A stretch of 64,000 bases of DNA from Uranotaenia lowii (GCF_029784155.1 NC_073693.1:149546843-149610842), one strand, 5' to 3'. Positions 12,279 to 24,967 are shown, counted from the stretch's first letter. Translations and numbers: made by a program. The notes: generated from the sequence alone by a model not told the origin.

Positions 12279-13356
12279 GCCACCTTGTTCTCCAAAATTC
12301 GGAAAAGTTGGCCTTGCTCGAGTGCGGTCGCATATTTTTCCTAGGTCGTGTTTTGTTTCGTGATTTTTCGAAATAGTTTTTTTCTTCCTGCTCAATGACC
12401 AAGTTTCCAGCTCTCGTTTTTTTTTGCGATTAACCTCCAGAAGAAAAGACTTTCTTCTAATTTATTGGAAAATCTTCAGATATAAATTTTCAATTGATAT
12501 CGACCTGAAGCCGAATTTGAATTAGTGATCGCTGGAAGTCGGGAACAATTTTGTGAGCCGACCGTGAAGGCAAGAAGGATGAAATTTCCTTGATCATGGA
12601 TTTGAGAATCGTGATTGTTTGTGTCGTTTTATGGTGAATGGTGATTGAAATTTTAATCCATGGTTTTGATACAAATTCCAAATATTTATATGAAAGAATA
12701 ATAAAGTTCTGTGTGAGAAAAGCGAGGTAGAGGAAAATGCTGCAGTCGTTGAACCTGGATACAATAAAAACGGCTTGCTATGGATTGTCACTTGCTGCTG
12801 GAATGGTGTTGTATGATACGTAGGCTTGATCAGTCGTCAGGCTTTTAGGTTTCAAAAGGTGGTCAGTTGGTTCCACACCTCAAAAAGGCCCACATGAACT
12901 CAGCTGGGTACAACACAAAATTGGTGAGCTCGTTCCATTGTTTTTGTATTTATTTGTTTATTTTTGTATTTTTTGTACATCATAACATTATTTTTCATCA
13001 ATCCTATCTGCCAAGTAGGATTTCCCGTAACATAAAAAAAACCCTTCCCTTTCCTGTTTGAAACAGCATCCATTGTATGTAGGGTCGTATGAGTTCTCTG
13101 CACCTGAAAAGTTTGTTTAGCTGTTTCAGACCATCCCTTCTATGATTACATTGACTTGTCACGGTGTGCATTGTGGTATCACACTAATACTCAATACCAG
13201 CATTTGAAACGAGTATTGAATCCAGATATACTTGCTTTGGCATCTTGTGTTGGGATTGATCATTAGTTGTACCTCGTGTATCAGCCAATGCAAGATGTGT
13301 GTAGTCACCCTATGCTATGCTATGCTATGCTATGCCACCTTGTTCTCCAAAATTCG
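12279..13356. repeat. 23-bp exact direct repeat pair about 1.05 kb apart
   Basis: The block GCCACCTTGTTCTCCAAAAT plus three more bases at 12279-12301 recurs exactly at 13334-13356. The right copy is directly preceded by a TATGC microsatellite. No element ends were identified between them and no gene was recognised in this interval. Confidence 0.55.
13311..13335 (+). repeat. TATGC microsatellite
   Basis: Five consecutive TATGC units. Confidence 0.9.
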
Positions 13357-14154
13357 TTAACAGAAATGACCTATCCGCTGTCTCTTTTCTGCAACCTTTC
13401 ATCATACGCTTTCTTTCCAATTTTTTCAGACTGACAGCATCCAGACAGACAGATTCCACATGTTCAAATGTTTCTATTCATGTTAGAGTAGAACGTGTTC
13501 TTTTGTATCGATTTAGAATACACTTTTACTCACTTTCATCAATTTCTATCTGTATTCACTACATCTAAATAAAAGTTTCGATCTATAACTTAATTTTCTA
13601 CTATTCCTAAAATACGCGTAAGATAAACCCTCTAAACTCAACCCAGGTTTAATGCGGGGTTTGCTAAAATAGGCATTTACAAACAAAAGCCAGACAATAT
13701 TTTAACTTTTTTTTCGCAGAATGTTCCAAAACATATCAAACTAACTATCTATTTTATTGACAACTGCTCGACACCGAAGTAACACCGATTGTTTTGTAAG
13801 ACTCTGTAAGTCTCTTAAGAAACCTAAGCTTGGTCTAGAAGCCTGCTATAAAACTTTAAATGTTACTTGGGCAGCCAGATGTCAAAAGCTACACCAAAAA
13901 GAAACTTTAAAACATAAGATAACTGAAAATTGACCTATTTTTCGAAAGCTTCATTTTGGTTTCACCAGTAATTCTTGGTTAATGATCTAAAAACATCTAA
14001 AAATATTAGCAGTCTAAGAGTTAAAAAGATACTGGATTGCTATTGGAGAAAAAAAAATCCTAAGTTAGGTTAAAAGGAGTCTGAATGCTGGCTTGTGAAA
14101 AAAATGACAACAAATCGACCAATAAAAATATGTTCATAGATTCCTTTTCGGATA
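13357..14154. other. AT-rich non-coding DNA
   Basis: Nothing recognisable on either strand. Confidence 0.5.
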
Positions 14155-14156
14155 TA

Positions 14157-15150
14157 CAGTACCGTTCATAATTGTATAGAAATTGGAAGCACGCGCACTG
14201 TCACTTCGACTTTGAACTTCCATAACTTTTTATTCTGATGATATTTTTTGATAAAATTTTCTGCGTAAGATAGATCAACTATCACACTATTAAACCACAA
14301 AATTTGAGCTTTCTGAAATTCGTGTGGCTTGAGATACAGTAATTCTACGAAAATCGGACGTTTTGGACTTTTACCATTCAATCTGCAATATCTCAGAAAC
14401 TACGCTACATTTTTTATTGAAATTTTGCAGAGAAATTGTTGAAATATAAAGCTAGCATGTCTGAAGCTTTTGAAAAGTTATATCAATAGGATCAAAAGTT
14501 ACGCGAGGTAAAATATTTCAGGCAGGAACCTAGAAATGCGATTTCTATAGATTTTTGGACGAATGTTTCCATAGAAAAATCCTATATTATGTTTAACAAC
14601 CAGTAAATCTATTTCGAACAAAAAATGAAAATAATATTGCGAGATTTTGATTTCAAATCACAAATAGATCATTTATTCCATTGTTTCTTTTCTTCAATAC
14701 TTTTGCCTGACATTTTTTGACTGATTTGTGGATGGAAACGATATTGTTCTCATGAATCGTCCAAAATTCTATAGAAATCGCATTTTTAGGTTCATGCCTG
14801 AAATATTGTACCTCGCGTAACTTTTGATCCCATCTATAGAGCTTTTCAAAAACTGCAGGCATGAAAGCTTTATATTTCAACAATCATTCTGCAAAATTGT
14901 AGCGTGGTTTCTGAGATATTGCAGATTGAATGGGAAAAGTCGTAAAAGTCCGATTTTCATAGAATTACTGTAACTCAGGCCACACAATTTTCAGAAAGCT
15001 AAAATTTTGTAGTAAAACAGTGTGATAGTTTATTTATCTAATGCAGGAAATTTGATCAAAAAATATCATTAAAGTAAAAAGTTATGGAAGTTCAAAGTCG
15101 AAGTGACAATGAGCGTGCTTTCAATTTCTATACAATTATGAACGGTACCG
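14157..15150. mobile_element. Long foldback element with Tc1/mariner-like ends
   Basis: A 994-bp element flanked by TA on both sides (14155-14156 and 15151-15152). Its ends are inverted: CAGTACCGTTCATAATTG on the left and CAATTATGAACGGTACCG on the right. The arms are about 420-430 bp and pair nearly throughout, for example CACTTCGACTTTGAACTTCC at 14204 against GGAAGTTCAAAGTCGAAGTG at 15087, and AAAAGTTACGCGAGGTA against its inverse near 14810. CAGT starts and TA duplications are typical of Tc1/mariner elements. No transposase is present, so it is a non-autonomous foldback MITE. Relatives lie at 38019-38090 and 42473-43030. Confidence 0.85.
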
Positions 15151-15152
15151 TA

Positions 15153-18100
15153 TAAGTTAAAATATGATCAATTTAGAAGAAATTTAACAAACGAAATTGC
15201 GTTTTTTCAGATTTCACTTTTTTTAAAGTCGCCGTAATCCGAAATATAAAAAAAAAAACAAAGAAGTCAGAATGCATGAATCAGAATGCAAAAATTGCAA
15301 TCACATTCTATACTCTATATTTTAGTTTTTTGGTGGAATAATAAACCTATTTCAAAATCTACGAAAAATGGTTTAAATGTGTAAAAACTGTAGAGAATAT
15401 TGGTAGATAATTGTTAAATATAAAATAATCTTTATTTAAAGTTAATTAAATGAGTCCAATTATTTGTGAATTGACCCTACTGTTCAATTGAGCTACTTCA
15501 AATTCAGTGATTGAATTTTGCTGAGCATGAGTTGATCAACCATCTCTCGCTCAACGCTTTACTCGGAAGCAAAGGTTGCTTTGAGGCAGCGAAAACGACA
15601 AAACTGATGATGTATACGCTCTCAACATGGCCCGCCTTCATGAAGCAATATACATTCAAGGCAGCGAATTCAAAAAACCAAACGAATGGCTCTCACTCAT
15701 CTTCTTTGTACAACCTTGAGGGAACCGAATTCAAAAGGCAGAGCAAACCCGAGTCTCCTCGTTTGTGCCTGGATCGAATGCGCGAGGTTTTTCTGCTATT
15801 GCTATTATTGCACAGCAACCGCACGCCGGCAGCTAGTTTATTCGTTTCTTTTTCCTCCCCTCTCTTTGCTCCATGCGTTGCGGGCCTATGCAATGCAATA
15901 AGTTCGGTTGTTGTCGTTGTTGCCTCAACCTTTGCGGCGAGGTTGAAGATGTTCTCCTCAACGACAGCTATCGGCTGGAGTTATTCAAATTCAACAACGT
16001 AAATGAGTATGTGTGCCTCGTCTTCTTCATGCATCATGTAGCAACCGAACGTTGAGAGAGTTCGTTCGGGGCAGCAAACGAATAGTGTCTCTCAGAGCAG
16101 ATCCTCCTCATGGGGGGAGGTTTGAATGAATGTATATGTATCGTCTCCTGTATAGCTATGCGAGGGCTCAGAGCGTGTATTTTGAATGCCTCTGATGAGA
16201 AAATTGGTGAGGATTTCAATCACTGTTCAAATTACATTTCGGTTGAATAAGACTGAGCGCAAGAGAGTGAGTATTGAGTCGAAGTATAAATAATCATCAA
16301 GGTAAGGTAGTAGTGGTGGAAGAATAGGAGAGTTTTTATGGAAAGAATGCAACCGAGCTTTTGACTGTTAGAACGTTAGTTTGTAGAGAGTTGTTGTCGA
16401 GTATAGTGGTGCTTGGTGTCTGATGTTTTAAGTGAAAGGAATGTGAAAGACAAAGGAAACTTTTGAGAACAAAATGGACCGGTTACGACAAAAACTACAA
16501 CCCAAAAGTAGAGAAAGCTAAGTTCTCCAAACTCTGTCGTAAAGATTTTTTTTAATTGTTCAAAACTTTTTCTCACCGATGAAATTTTTCGTGGAGCTTT
16601 TCGTTCAACTTCTAGGAATTTTTCAACGAAAAAAAAGCGATTTAAATTCTTTGGAACGATCGATTGAAATCCACTCTTGCTCGGGCTGTGGGACCCAATC
16701 CGATCGTCACTCACTAACGGACTACGGTACACGATCATTAATTAGCCTTCCAAAGTACACCCAGCAGCGCGCCTCTCTTCTTCTGAATGAAAGGAATACA
16801 CTTCTAAAATACTATACACATTCGATCTATTTGGACGTTTTTGACCTATGTAAGTTAAGGGTAAGCGGTGTTAAACGAAAGTGAAAAATGGAGAGATAGT
16901 TAAGATGTGCAAAATTAGTCCCGTTCGAAAAATTAATGAACAAAGTTATGCTGATTGTATAGCGCAGTTATTTTTTCATCTTAAAGCTTGGAGGGTGATC
17001 ACTGATCAGCGTATAGGCAGAAAGTGATCGAGTTGTTGAAACGTACGGCGGGTTTCAAAGGATTTGAAAGGTTTGATACTATTTAACAGGATGTTTGACT
17101 GAGGTGAGACAATGCTTTACTTGGTTCCCTAGAAGCCGTGGGATCTTTTCCCAACAAAACGGTGTTGTCGTCTACACAAGGCGAGAAATTAGTTTAGTTA
17201 AGTTCAGTTCATTAAAAAGGAAAATAATAACAATTAGCACATTGGAATGGAAAAATATCAAATGAAGAATGAATATGCATATTAAGCAGATTATTTTTTA
17301 AATTTCGAGAACTGAAGGCATTTTTTCCAACATAAATATTCAAAATTTTCAACTGAATAAATAACAAGCACCTTCGTTTTCCTTCAAATTGATAAGTTCA
17401 ACACAACAAATACGTATTTCGAAAACATTTGACATAATATTAGGACCTTTCTCTCAAAACATAAAGGCATCTTCTCCAACTCTCCTTTGACGTGTTGGAT
17501 CATTTGCCTTGTTACTTTTTATTCCATTTCTTTAGAAAGGCCAGTGTAGCATCCATCAACGGCAGGTGGGCCTAACGCCCCTCGTTTGGGGGAGAACTGT
17601 TGAAGATTCATCTGTCGGAAGAGCCATTTCGAAGACAAATCATCGAGTCCATCCCAGCTTGTCCAACTTGTCAATCATTCATTCCTAAACATTCGCCACC
17701 CAGTCTCAGAATGCTGTTAGCTGAAGGTATCTACCCAATAATCAACGCATAACGCATGATGAGAAATTTCTCGCTGGCTTCAGCCCAGCAACGTTTATCT
17801 TTATTGCGATTTATTGGCAAACATCAAATGGTGCCCGGAGAGCAACCTTGCGAAATAAGGCTGGGGCGACAGCAAAAGAAGAAAAAAACTGTCGCCAATT
17901 TTCGGTTACGCAACAGCAATGGACTGACTGGACAACCGCCATCATCAGATCACCATAATTTACGTGGAACGTGCACGATGGCCGCAGAAAATTCCCGCCA
18001 TCATCAGCGTGGAGCGTGGATTTGATCGGAGCAGCAGCGTGTCGCCTCAGCAATCACAAACTCCAAAACCGGCGGAAGTTATGGTGGCATGTTGTCTTAC

Positions 18101-18527
18101 CCAGCCAGAAAGATAGAGACTATAATTTGCCGGCTAGAGTGTTCCTGGAATGCCCTGGCGATGATGGGACAAGACTAAAGGTGCATCTCAGTTCAGTTAA
18201 TGGTCCAACTGTTTGGATGCTAACGGTCCAGCAGGTGCCTTTATTGGCGATATGAGCGTTATTTTTATGATCGTGTCCCCTAGTTGTCCCGATATGGGTG
18301 ATGCTGGAAACTTCTTTCATACGTGGGAACCAAACTACCAATAAAACCGGGGAGCTGGCTCATTTTTTTCCAGCGTTTTTCGTTAAAGCATTGTTCTTTT
18401 AGAACTGAGACACATTCTTTTGCTGATAGCTCATTTCCTAATAATTGTACATCAAAAATTTTGACAGCATTGTTGCCTGTTAAAAACTACTATCCAATCA
18501 CTTTTTTTTATTTCAAATTCACGCGTT
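15153..18527. other. GC-richer non-coding region, possible host gene 5' area
   Basis: From about 15500 to 16900 and again at 17520-18340 the sequence is clearly richer in G+C than the rest of the window, and no transposon ends were found. Several overlapping frames exist on both strands, the longest 163 residues at 15511-16002 (plus) and 120 residues at 16376-16738 (minus), but they have no recognisable domain, are composed of Leu/Ser/Val runs, and overlap each other. The stretch could hold regulatory sequence, untranslated exons or a long non-coding RNA. This is inference from base composition only. Confidence 0.35.
16285..16292 (+). promoter_or_regulatory. Possible TATA box
   Basis: TATAAATA lies within a GC-richer stretch, with GAGAG-type motifs upstream (16050-16100 and 16262-16270). 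No canonical insect initiator was found at the expected distance downstream, so the call is weak. Confidence 0.25.
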
Positions 18528-18920
18528 TTTGCCTTTCTAACAGAAAGGTTTGGTTATCGGTCGATTGGGGAGATCATTAATTATGGGTCTTAGGCATACC
18601 TTTATAGGTACCTATCGACTCAGCTCGACGAGTTCTGTTGATGTCCGTGGATTTGTATGTGCCATTTTAAAAATGTCAAGAACGTTTTTGCGAAACTGGG
18701 CTGCGCAATTAAAATGATTTTAGTCTCAAAAGAATGCATTTTTTTTCCTACACAACCCTTTCAAAAACGGGAAAAAAACAAAATAGTTGAAACCGTTTTC
18801 TTTACGAAATACATATCATACTTATTATGGCATAAAAAAAAGTTGCTAGTGGCGCCTCGAAGCAGCAGCACCAGCAATCATTTATAAATTAGAGATAATC
18901 AAAATAAAAAATTAAAATTT

Positions 18921-18990
18921 ACTGACTCGAGAATTGAACCGAAACCCTTCAGATCCAAAGTTGCAAGCGCTATCCAATAAACCATCGGCA
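18921..18990 (-). repeat. tRNA-like segment in repeat E, copy A
   Basis: On the minus strand there is an A-box-like TGGTTTATTGGATAGCGC and a B-box-like CGGTTCAATTCTCG with near-normal tRNA spacing. The acceptor stem does not pair well, so it is a tRNA-derived module rather than a gene. The same segment recurs at 23683-23750. Confidence 0.5.
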
Positions 18991-19160
18991 CGCTTGATAA
19001 AGAGCGGCTCAAACTCAAATAGGTAAAAGGCATTACTAAGACGCACCGTGGTCTGGGCAGTTTCTCAGTCTGCTGGGGCAAATACGGCAACAGTGTTTAT
19101 ATCTTACACTTCTTGCTTTTCAATGCAGCAAATGGCGGATGGGCGTTTCCTTCAGAGTCC

Positions 19161-19219
19161 GCCATGCCTATTAGACACTATAATTTCATATATGAAATTA
19201 TAGTGTCTATAGCCATGCC
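19161..19219. repeat. 36-bp perfect palindrome between 8-bp direct repeats
   Basis: The palindrome occupies 19173-19208, with half-site AGACACTATAATTTCATA. It and a few extra bases sit between two copies of GCCATGCC (19161-19168 and 19212-19219). This looks like a tiny palindromic insertion with an 8-bp target duplication. It is also present in copy B (23935-23970), so it predates the duplication of E. Confidence 0.7.
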
Positions 19220-19424
19220 GGGTGTCAACAAAATGCAGAGCCGTACAGAAAACTGCGTTGGGGGGGAATTTATATGAAGATCTTATGACCCTCGTTTTTT
19301 TTACCCGCGTTGAAGAATGAATTTATGTTTTTTTTTCATTTCTACATACTCATACATAATTTAGATTCAATTTCAGATGCAGAATTCAGATTCAGTTTTC
19401 AAATTCAGGATACAGGTTTAGGAA

Positions 19425-20035
19425 TCAGAATTCAGGATTCAGAATTCAAAATTCAGATTCAGAACTCATATTCAGATTCAGAATTTAGATTAAGAATTCA
19501 GATTCAGAATTCAGATTAAGAATTCAGATTCAGAATTCAGATTCAGAATTCAGATTCAGAATTCAGATTCAGAATTCAGATTCAGAATTCAGATTCAGAA
19601 TTCAGATTCAGAATTCAGATTCAGAATTCAGATTCAGAATTCAGATTCAGAATTCAGATTCAGAATTCAGATTCAGAATTCAGATTCAGAATTCAGATTC
19701 AGAATTCAGATTCAGAATTCAGATTCAGAATTCAGATTCAGAATTCAGATTCAGAATTCAGATTCAGAATTCAGATTCAGAATTCAGATTCAGAATTCAG
19801 ATTCAGAATTCAGATTCAGAATTCAGATTCAGAATTCAGATTCAGAATTCAGATTCAGAATTCAGATTCAGAATTCAGATTCAGAATTCAGATTCAGAAT
19901 TCAGATTCAGAATTCAGATTCAGAATTCAGATTCAGAATTCAGATTCAGAATACAGATTTAGAATTCAAATTCAGAGTTCAAATTCAGAATTCAGATTGA
20001 GAATTCAGATTTAGAATTCTGATTAAGAATTCGGA
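19425..20035 (+). repeat. 13-bp minisatellite array, copy A
   Basis: Tandem units of CAGATTCAGAATT, each holding an EcoRI-type GAATTC at the junction. The regular core runs from about 19500 to 19955 (around 35 units), with degenerate units on both sides. Because 13 is not a multiple of 3, the array reads with a 13-residue period in translation. Confidence 0.95.
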
Positions 20036-20071
20036 TTAAAGATCAACCTGGAATTTGAATATATTCAAATA

Positions 20072-22875
20072 CTAGCAGACCCGGTAAACTTCGTCTTACC
20101 ATGTTTAACTTGGCGTCTATTTTCCATCTTTTTCTTCGCTGTTTGACTTGAAAAAAGCATCATATCTTGAGTTGTTAATCGTCTCGCTTTCTTGAACATG
20201 TCCTAGTTTTTTTACATATCCATCTTTTCCGTTTGCTCGAATTTTCCCGCTTAAAAATATCGGAATCAAATCTAATAATTTCAACTCAATTCTACGGGTC
20301 TTTTAATAAATTGTCAAAAAATTTCCTCTAATCAATCCTACATGCATCTTACGTGAATACTTTTCATTTACATTTCTTTGATTGAAATGCTTTGAATATT
20401 GCAGAATTGGTATCAGGTATCAGCTTCCCGTTGCAAATTCGATTTTTCAGCACTCAATGTAACCATCAAACTTGGCAAGCCTCATGCTATAAAAATCCAC
20501 TCTTTGTTACTTGTTCCATAAATAACATATGGTGATTATATCTATGTTTCATTTATTGTAAACCATTTAGTTGATTTACTCCGCTGTGCTCGAGTTCACT
20601 TTAAGGTTGAAATTGGAATTTATTGCATATAAAACTTTGTGGAAGAAAAGTTTTGAATATCGAGACATTTTTTTGAGTATTTGCTAAAAATTCTGCCTAG
20701 CGCAGCTCTTTTAGCTCCCTAGTAGCTTTGGATGGTATATTTTTTTTGAACTGAAGATATAAAAAACATTAGAAAAGATTTTTTATAAACCATTTTCAAG
20801 CAGCTTTTTGTTTACTATCCTCGTCCTTGAAAACAGTGATTATTTATATCCATACTTTCATCACAACCATGTTCAAAACAAAAAAATCATCCTTTTTTTT
20901 ATTTGTTCGAGCAAAAAATGCAAATTAAATTCCTTTGAACATTAACCCAATAAATCAAGAAAACGATTGGTTTTGAAAGGAGAAAAAATATGTTATAATT
21001 TTTTGTTATTCAACCGAATTACAGCATTTTTATTTTCTTTTTTATCCTAAAAGACATACCAGTCAATTCAAACCATTGTTGTCTGATTTATAATTTTTCT
21101 GAACACTGTTGAAGGTGATATGCGTTTTCATTTAAGATTATGTGATATTTTCAAGATTTAAAAACATTTTACAGGAATGTAGGTTTTAAAAAATTGAATA
21201 CATCAAAAATAACTAATTTGTTAAGGCTACGATGATTTCATGAGTTCATTTTATTTTCTGGAAATTTTCACGTAAATTTCCCTCGAAACATTAAAAAACA
21301 TTTAAGTGTCTTTTTTCGTTATGAATTGTTATTGCCTTTAAAGAAACATCGGGGCAAGTGCAATTGGATATCATTACAGTTTAACTTTCATATTCTTTCA
21401 AAAAGAAAAAGACTTCAAAATGAATTCAATACTTGTTCCTGTTTGTCTTTTTTATCACCTTTCATTGATATATCTGCAGTTTTTCTCCAGAATAAAATAA
21501 TGGTTGGTTCTTCAATTTCACTGAATATTGTTTCATAATTTTGAATATCCGCTTCAGATTTAACACTCGGGATACCCTTTCTGACTCTTTTAGAAAAAAA
21601 TTGGTATATCTTCCATGGCTAAAAGGCGCGTTGCCACTTGTTCCACCGTGTGAAATGACAGGAGTTAATATTATTTTCAACACTCTTAGATCATAATTTA
21701 AACTTATCAAAAAATCTACTTCTGCTATCAAAAAAAAATGCTCCTGGAATATCATTTACAAAAAAAATTCAACAAAAAAGTGGATCTAAAGTCTCTTCAA
21801 TGTAGCCAAAACACGTTTATGTTAAGTACGAACTTCAATTCTGTGTAAACAAACAGGGAATCTGTAAACAGTTTTTCGGTGAACGATTTGAACAAAATTT
21901 GAGTTTTTATTTAGTCAGATTGTTTTTTTGGGCCCAACCATTTATAGATGATGAAATAATGTATTTTTTTTTTTGTAAATGTTGGACGTTTGCACTTCTT
22001 TGCATTCGACCTTTAAATAAACATCAATTCTATATAATCCATTTTAAAGGACAGGCTCTTGTTCAGTTTATGTGTCTGTTCATTTTCAACGGATTTTCTG
22101 GGTGTTCTGTAAATTTAAAGGCGCTTCATACAACTTCAGTAACGCACATTTGTACATGTTCGAAAAATGTTTCTAGGCGTATTGGTGATTTACCAAATCT
22201 TTCCAATTTTCTTTTTTCAAATGTCCGCAAAGAGTCATACCATTATTTCATATACATCAGTACTAAATTCATACTTTTCCGACAACAGTTCCTGTTTTAA
22301 TAAAACGAATTAAAGTTGAATTTATAAAATCGTTTAAATGGTTTTGATTTGATCGGCAAAATATCAATCAGGGTCACGTCACATCTAGGCGTCCGTCATT
22401 CATTACTATGTGCTGTACAAATGATCTAGGAATGAAGAAGAAAAAAAAACACATCTAGGCTTCATATGGCCACCACATGCATTGAAATTATGCTTGATTG
22501 AAAAATGCGCGCCCAAATATTCTCACTAATCACAATCAGTATGCTATGCAATGGTTACTACCCTTGACTACGACTACGTCGTTTGCTCGCGACGCCTCGA
22601 CCATAGAGATGGAAAAACAAACCGCCCGGCGCCCAAAGGAGAAAAAAAATATCGAAAAAATGGACCGAGAAAATGTAGCCATGACTTTAATTTGATTCAA
22701 AAAACTACAAATTTAATTATTACGGACAATTGATGCGTCTTTTTGTTGTTTTTATTCGATATAAACCGATTCGCATGCCCACAGAATATTCTAAAAATAA
22801 TTTCATTTGAATCGGTTAGCTAATTCCGGAGGAGTAGTACTACAAACACCGTTACAAGAGAATTTTATATAATAG
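20072..22875. other. AT-rich non-coding DNA
   Basis: No gene recognised. Just outside repeat E, 20071-20100 contains AGCAGACCCGGTAAACTTCG, which looks like the edge of another dispersed repeat, but only one copy is in this window. The 133-residue plus frame at 21899-22300 has no recognisable motif and biased AT-rich composition. Confidence 0.45.
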
Positions 22876-23293
22876 ATTAGACTAAGTGTTGTAACTCAAA
22901 ATTCAAACTTTAGAATCAGAATAAGATTTCAGATTTAGTTTCCAGAATGAGATTAATCATTTAATAGTCATATTACTTTCCCCTCCTTTTGTGGGAATTT
23001 TTCCTCTATGCATGGTTGAGCTCTAAAAAAGGTATCATGCTAGGGCACGCGTCACGGCTATCCATCAATATTGTAGTTGGTTTTACTTATTCAGTAAAAA
23101 AAAGCATAAAAAAACAGTAAGATTCGAACCGTGACCAGCAACGTGAAAGTTCTGGTTGCTACCACGGCACCATTTCAGCGTGTTATAAATCTTGGAAATT
23201 CTACTGTTTAAATACCATTCTTTCCATACATAAAATGAGCTCCTTACATACCAGTTCGCTTTTCCCCAAAAAAACGTACCAGGCATCATTTTT
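22876..23293. repeat. Direct repeat R, left copy (418 bp)
   Basis: Starts ATTAGACTAAGTGTTG and ends GGCATCATTTTT, directly abutting repeat E copy B. It is nearly identical to 26088-26500; the right copy lacks 5 bp (ATTCG) within the tRNA-like part. A minus-strand tRNA-like segment lies at 23117-23180: A-box-like TGGTGCCGTGG, B-box-like GGTTCGAATC, followed on that strand by T runs resembling a polymerase III stop. Confidence 0.85.
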
Positions 23294-24229
23294 GCCTTTC
23301 TAACAGAAAGGTTTGGTTATCGGTCGATTGGGGAGATCATTAATTATGGGTCTTAGGCATACCTTTATAGGTACCTATCGACTCAGCTCGACGAGTTCTG
23401 TTGATGTCCGTGGATTTGTATGTGCCATTTTAAAAATGTCAAGAACGTTTTTGCGAAACTGGGCTGCGCAATTAAAATGATTTTAGTCTCAAAAGAATGC
23501 ATTTTTTTTCCTACACAACCCTTTCAAAAACGGGAAAAAACAAAATAGTTGAAACCGTTTTCTTTACGAAATACATATCATACTTATTATGGCATAAAAA
23601 AAAGTTGCTAGTGGCGCCTCGAAGCAGCAGCACCAGCAATCATTTATAAATTAGAGATAATCAAAATAAAAAATTAAAATTTACTGACTCGAGAATTGAA
23701 CAGAAACCCTTCAGATCCAAAGTTGCAAGCGCTATCCAATAAACCATCGGCACGCTTGATAAAGAGCGGCTCAAACTCAAATAGGTAAAAGGCATTACTA
23801 AGACGCACCGTGGTCTGGGCAGTTTCTCAGTCTGCTGGGGCAAATACGGCAACAGTGTTTATATCTTACACTTCTTGCTTTTCAATGCAGCAAATGGCGG
23901 ATGGGCGTTTCCTTCAGAGTCCGCCATGCCTATTAGACACTATAATTTCATATATGAAATTATAGTGTCTATAGCCATGCCGGGTGTCAACAAAATGCAG
24001 AGCCGTACAGAAAACTGCGTTGGGGGGGAATTTATATGAAGATCTTATGACCCTCGTTTTTTTTACCCGCGTTGAAGAATGAATTTATGTTTTTTTTTTC
24101 ATTTCTACATACTCATACATAATTTAGATTCAATTTCAGATGCAGAATTCAGATTCAGTTTTCAAATTCAGGATACAGGTTTAGGAATCAGAATTCAGGA
24201 TTCAGAATTCAAAATTCAGATTCAGAACT

Positions 24230-24517
24230 CATATTCAGATTCAGAATTTAGATTCAGAATTCATATTCAGAATTCAGATTAAGAATTCAGATTCAGAATT
24301 CAGATTCAGAATTCAGATTCAGAATTCAGATTCAGAATTCAGATTCAGAATTCAGATTCAGAATTCAGATTCAGAATTCAGATTCAGAATTCAGATTCAG
24401 AATTCAGATTCAGAATTCAGATTCAGAATTCAGATTCAGAATTCAGATTCAGAATTCAGATTCAGAATTCAGATTCAGAATTCAGATTCAGAATTCAGAT
24501 TCAGAATTCAGATTCAG
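24230..24517 (+). repeat. 13-bp minisatellite array, copy B part 1
   Basis: About 19 units of CAGATTCAGAATT, cut off by the 24518-24967 segment. Confidence 0.95.
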
Positions 24518-24967
24518 AATTTATGTAAATTTATTTTCCGCATATCGGTGAAAAATTTAGATTCATGGAGAAAGAATATCAGAATTAAAAATTGATGAAG
24601 CTGGTTGTTGCGAGGTAAAGTATGGTGTACGTTAATAAATTTTCCTTGCAAAAATGTTCTTTCGCTCTTTTCATCATCCGTAAAATTTCTCCTCACTTTA
24701 TCAATTTTCAATTCTGGAATTGTTTCTCCAAGAATACCAATTTTCACAGTTTTTGATAAATTTGCGATGACTTAAAGATCATTACGCATGAAAACACGAT
24801 TTTGTTTTGTGAAAACCTTTTTTCACATTTTTTCTGAAATTAAGTTTGCTGCATACTTTTAGGGGTAAAACCATACTACTAAAAGTTGTAAAATCCGAAA
24901 TCATAAAAAAAAATTTTGGATGAAAGAAATTTCAATGTTGAAAACCGCGTGATGCAAAACAATCAAA
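24518..24967. other. Unrelated segment interrupting the minisatellite
   Basis: About 450 bp of ordinary AT-rich sequence absent from copy A. No inverted ends or target duplication could be identified because the flanks are themselves repetitive. It contains no gene that I recognise. Confidence 0.55.

Larger units (their letters stand above)
18531..20071. mobile_element. Composite minisatellite-bearing repeat E, copy A
   Basis: This unit of about 1.54 kb begins GCCTTTCTAACAGAAAGG and ends GAATATATTCAAATA. It is nearly identical to the outer parts of 23294-26088. Its order is: a 300-bp head containing CGACTCAGCTCGACGAG, a minus-strand tRNA-like segment (18921-18990), a 36-bp perfect palindrome (19173-19208), a degenerate lead-in and then a 13-bp minisatellite. 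The two copies differ by few substitutions outside the array, so the duplication is recent compared with most repeats here. The class is unknown: no clear terminal inverted repeat, reverse transcriptase or Helitron-type end could be defined. Confidence 0.7.

Noticed and set aside
15511..16002. 163-residue open frame with a hydrophobic run
   Set aside because: No recognisable domain, overlapped by frames on both strands, and composition follows local GC content; no evidence of translation.
21899..22300. 133-residue open frame rich in Phe, Cys and Ile
   Set aside because: Composition typical of chance frames in T-rich DNA; no motif or start context.
23117..23180. Possible functional tRNA gene on the minus strand followed by T runs
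   Set aside because: A- and B-box-like parts exist but the acceptor stem does not pair, and the segment is part of a duplicated repeat.
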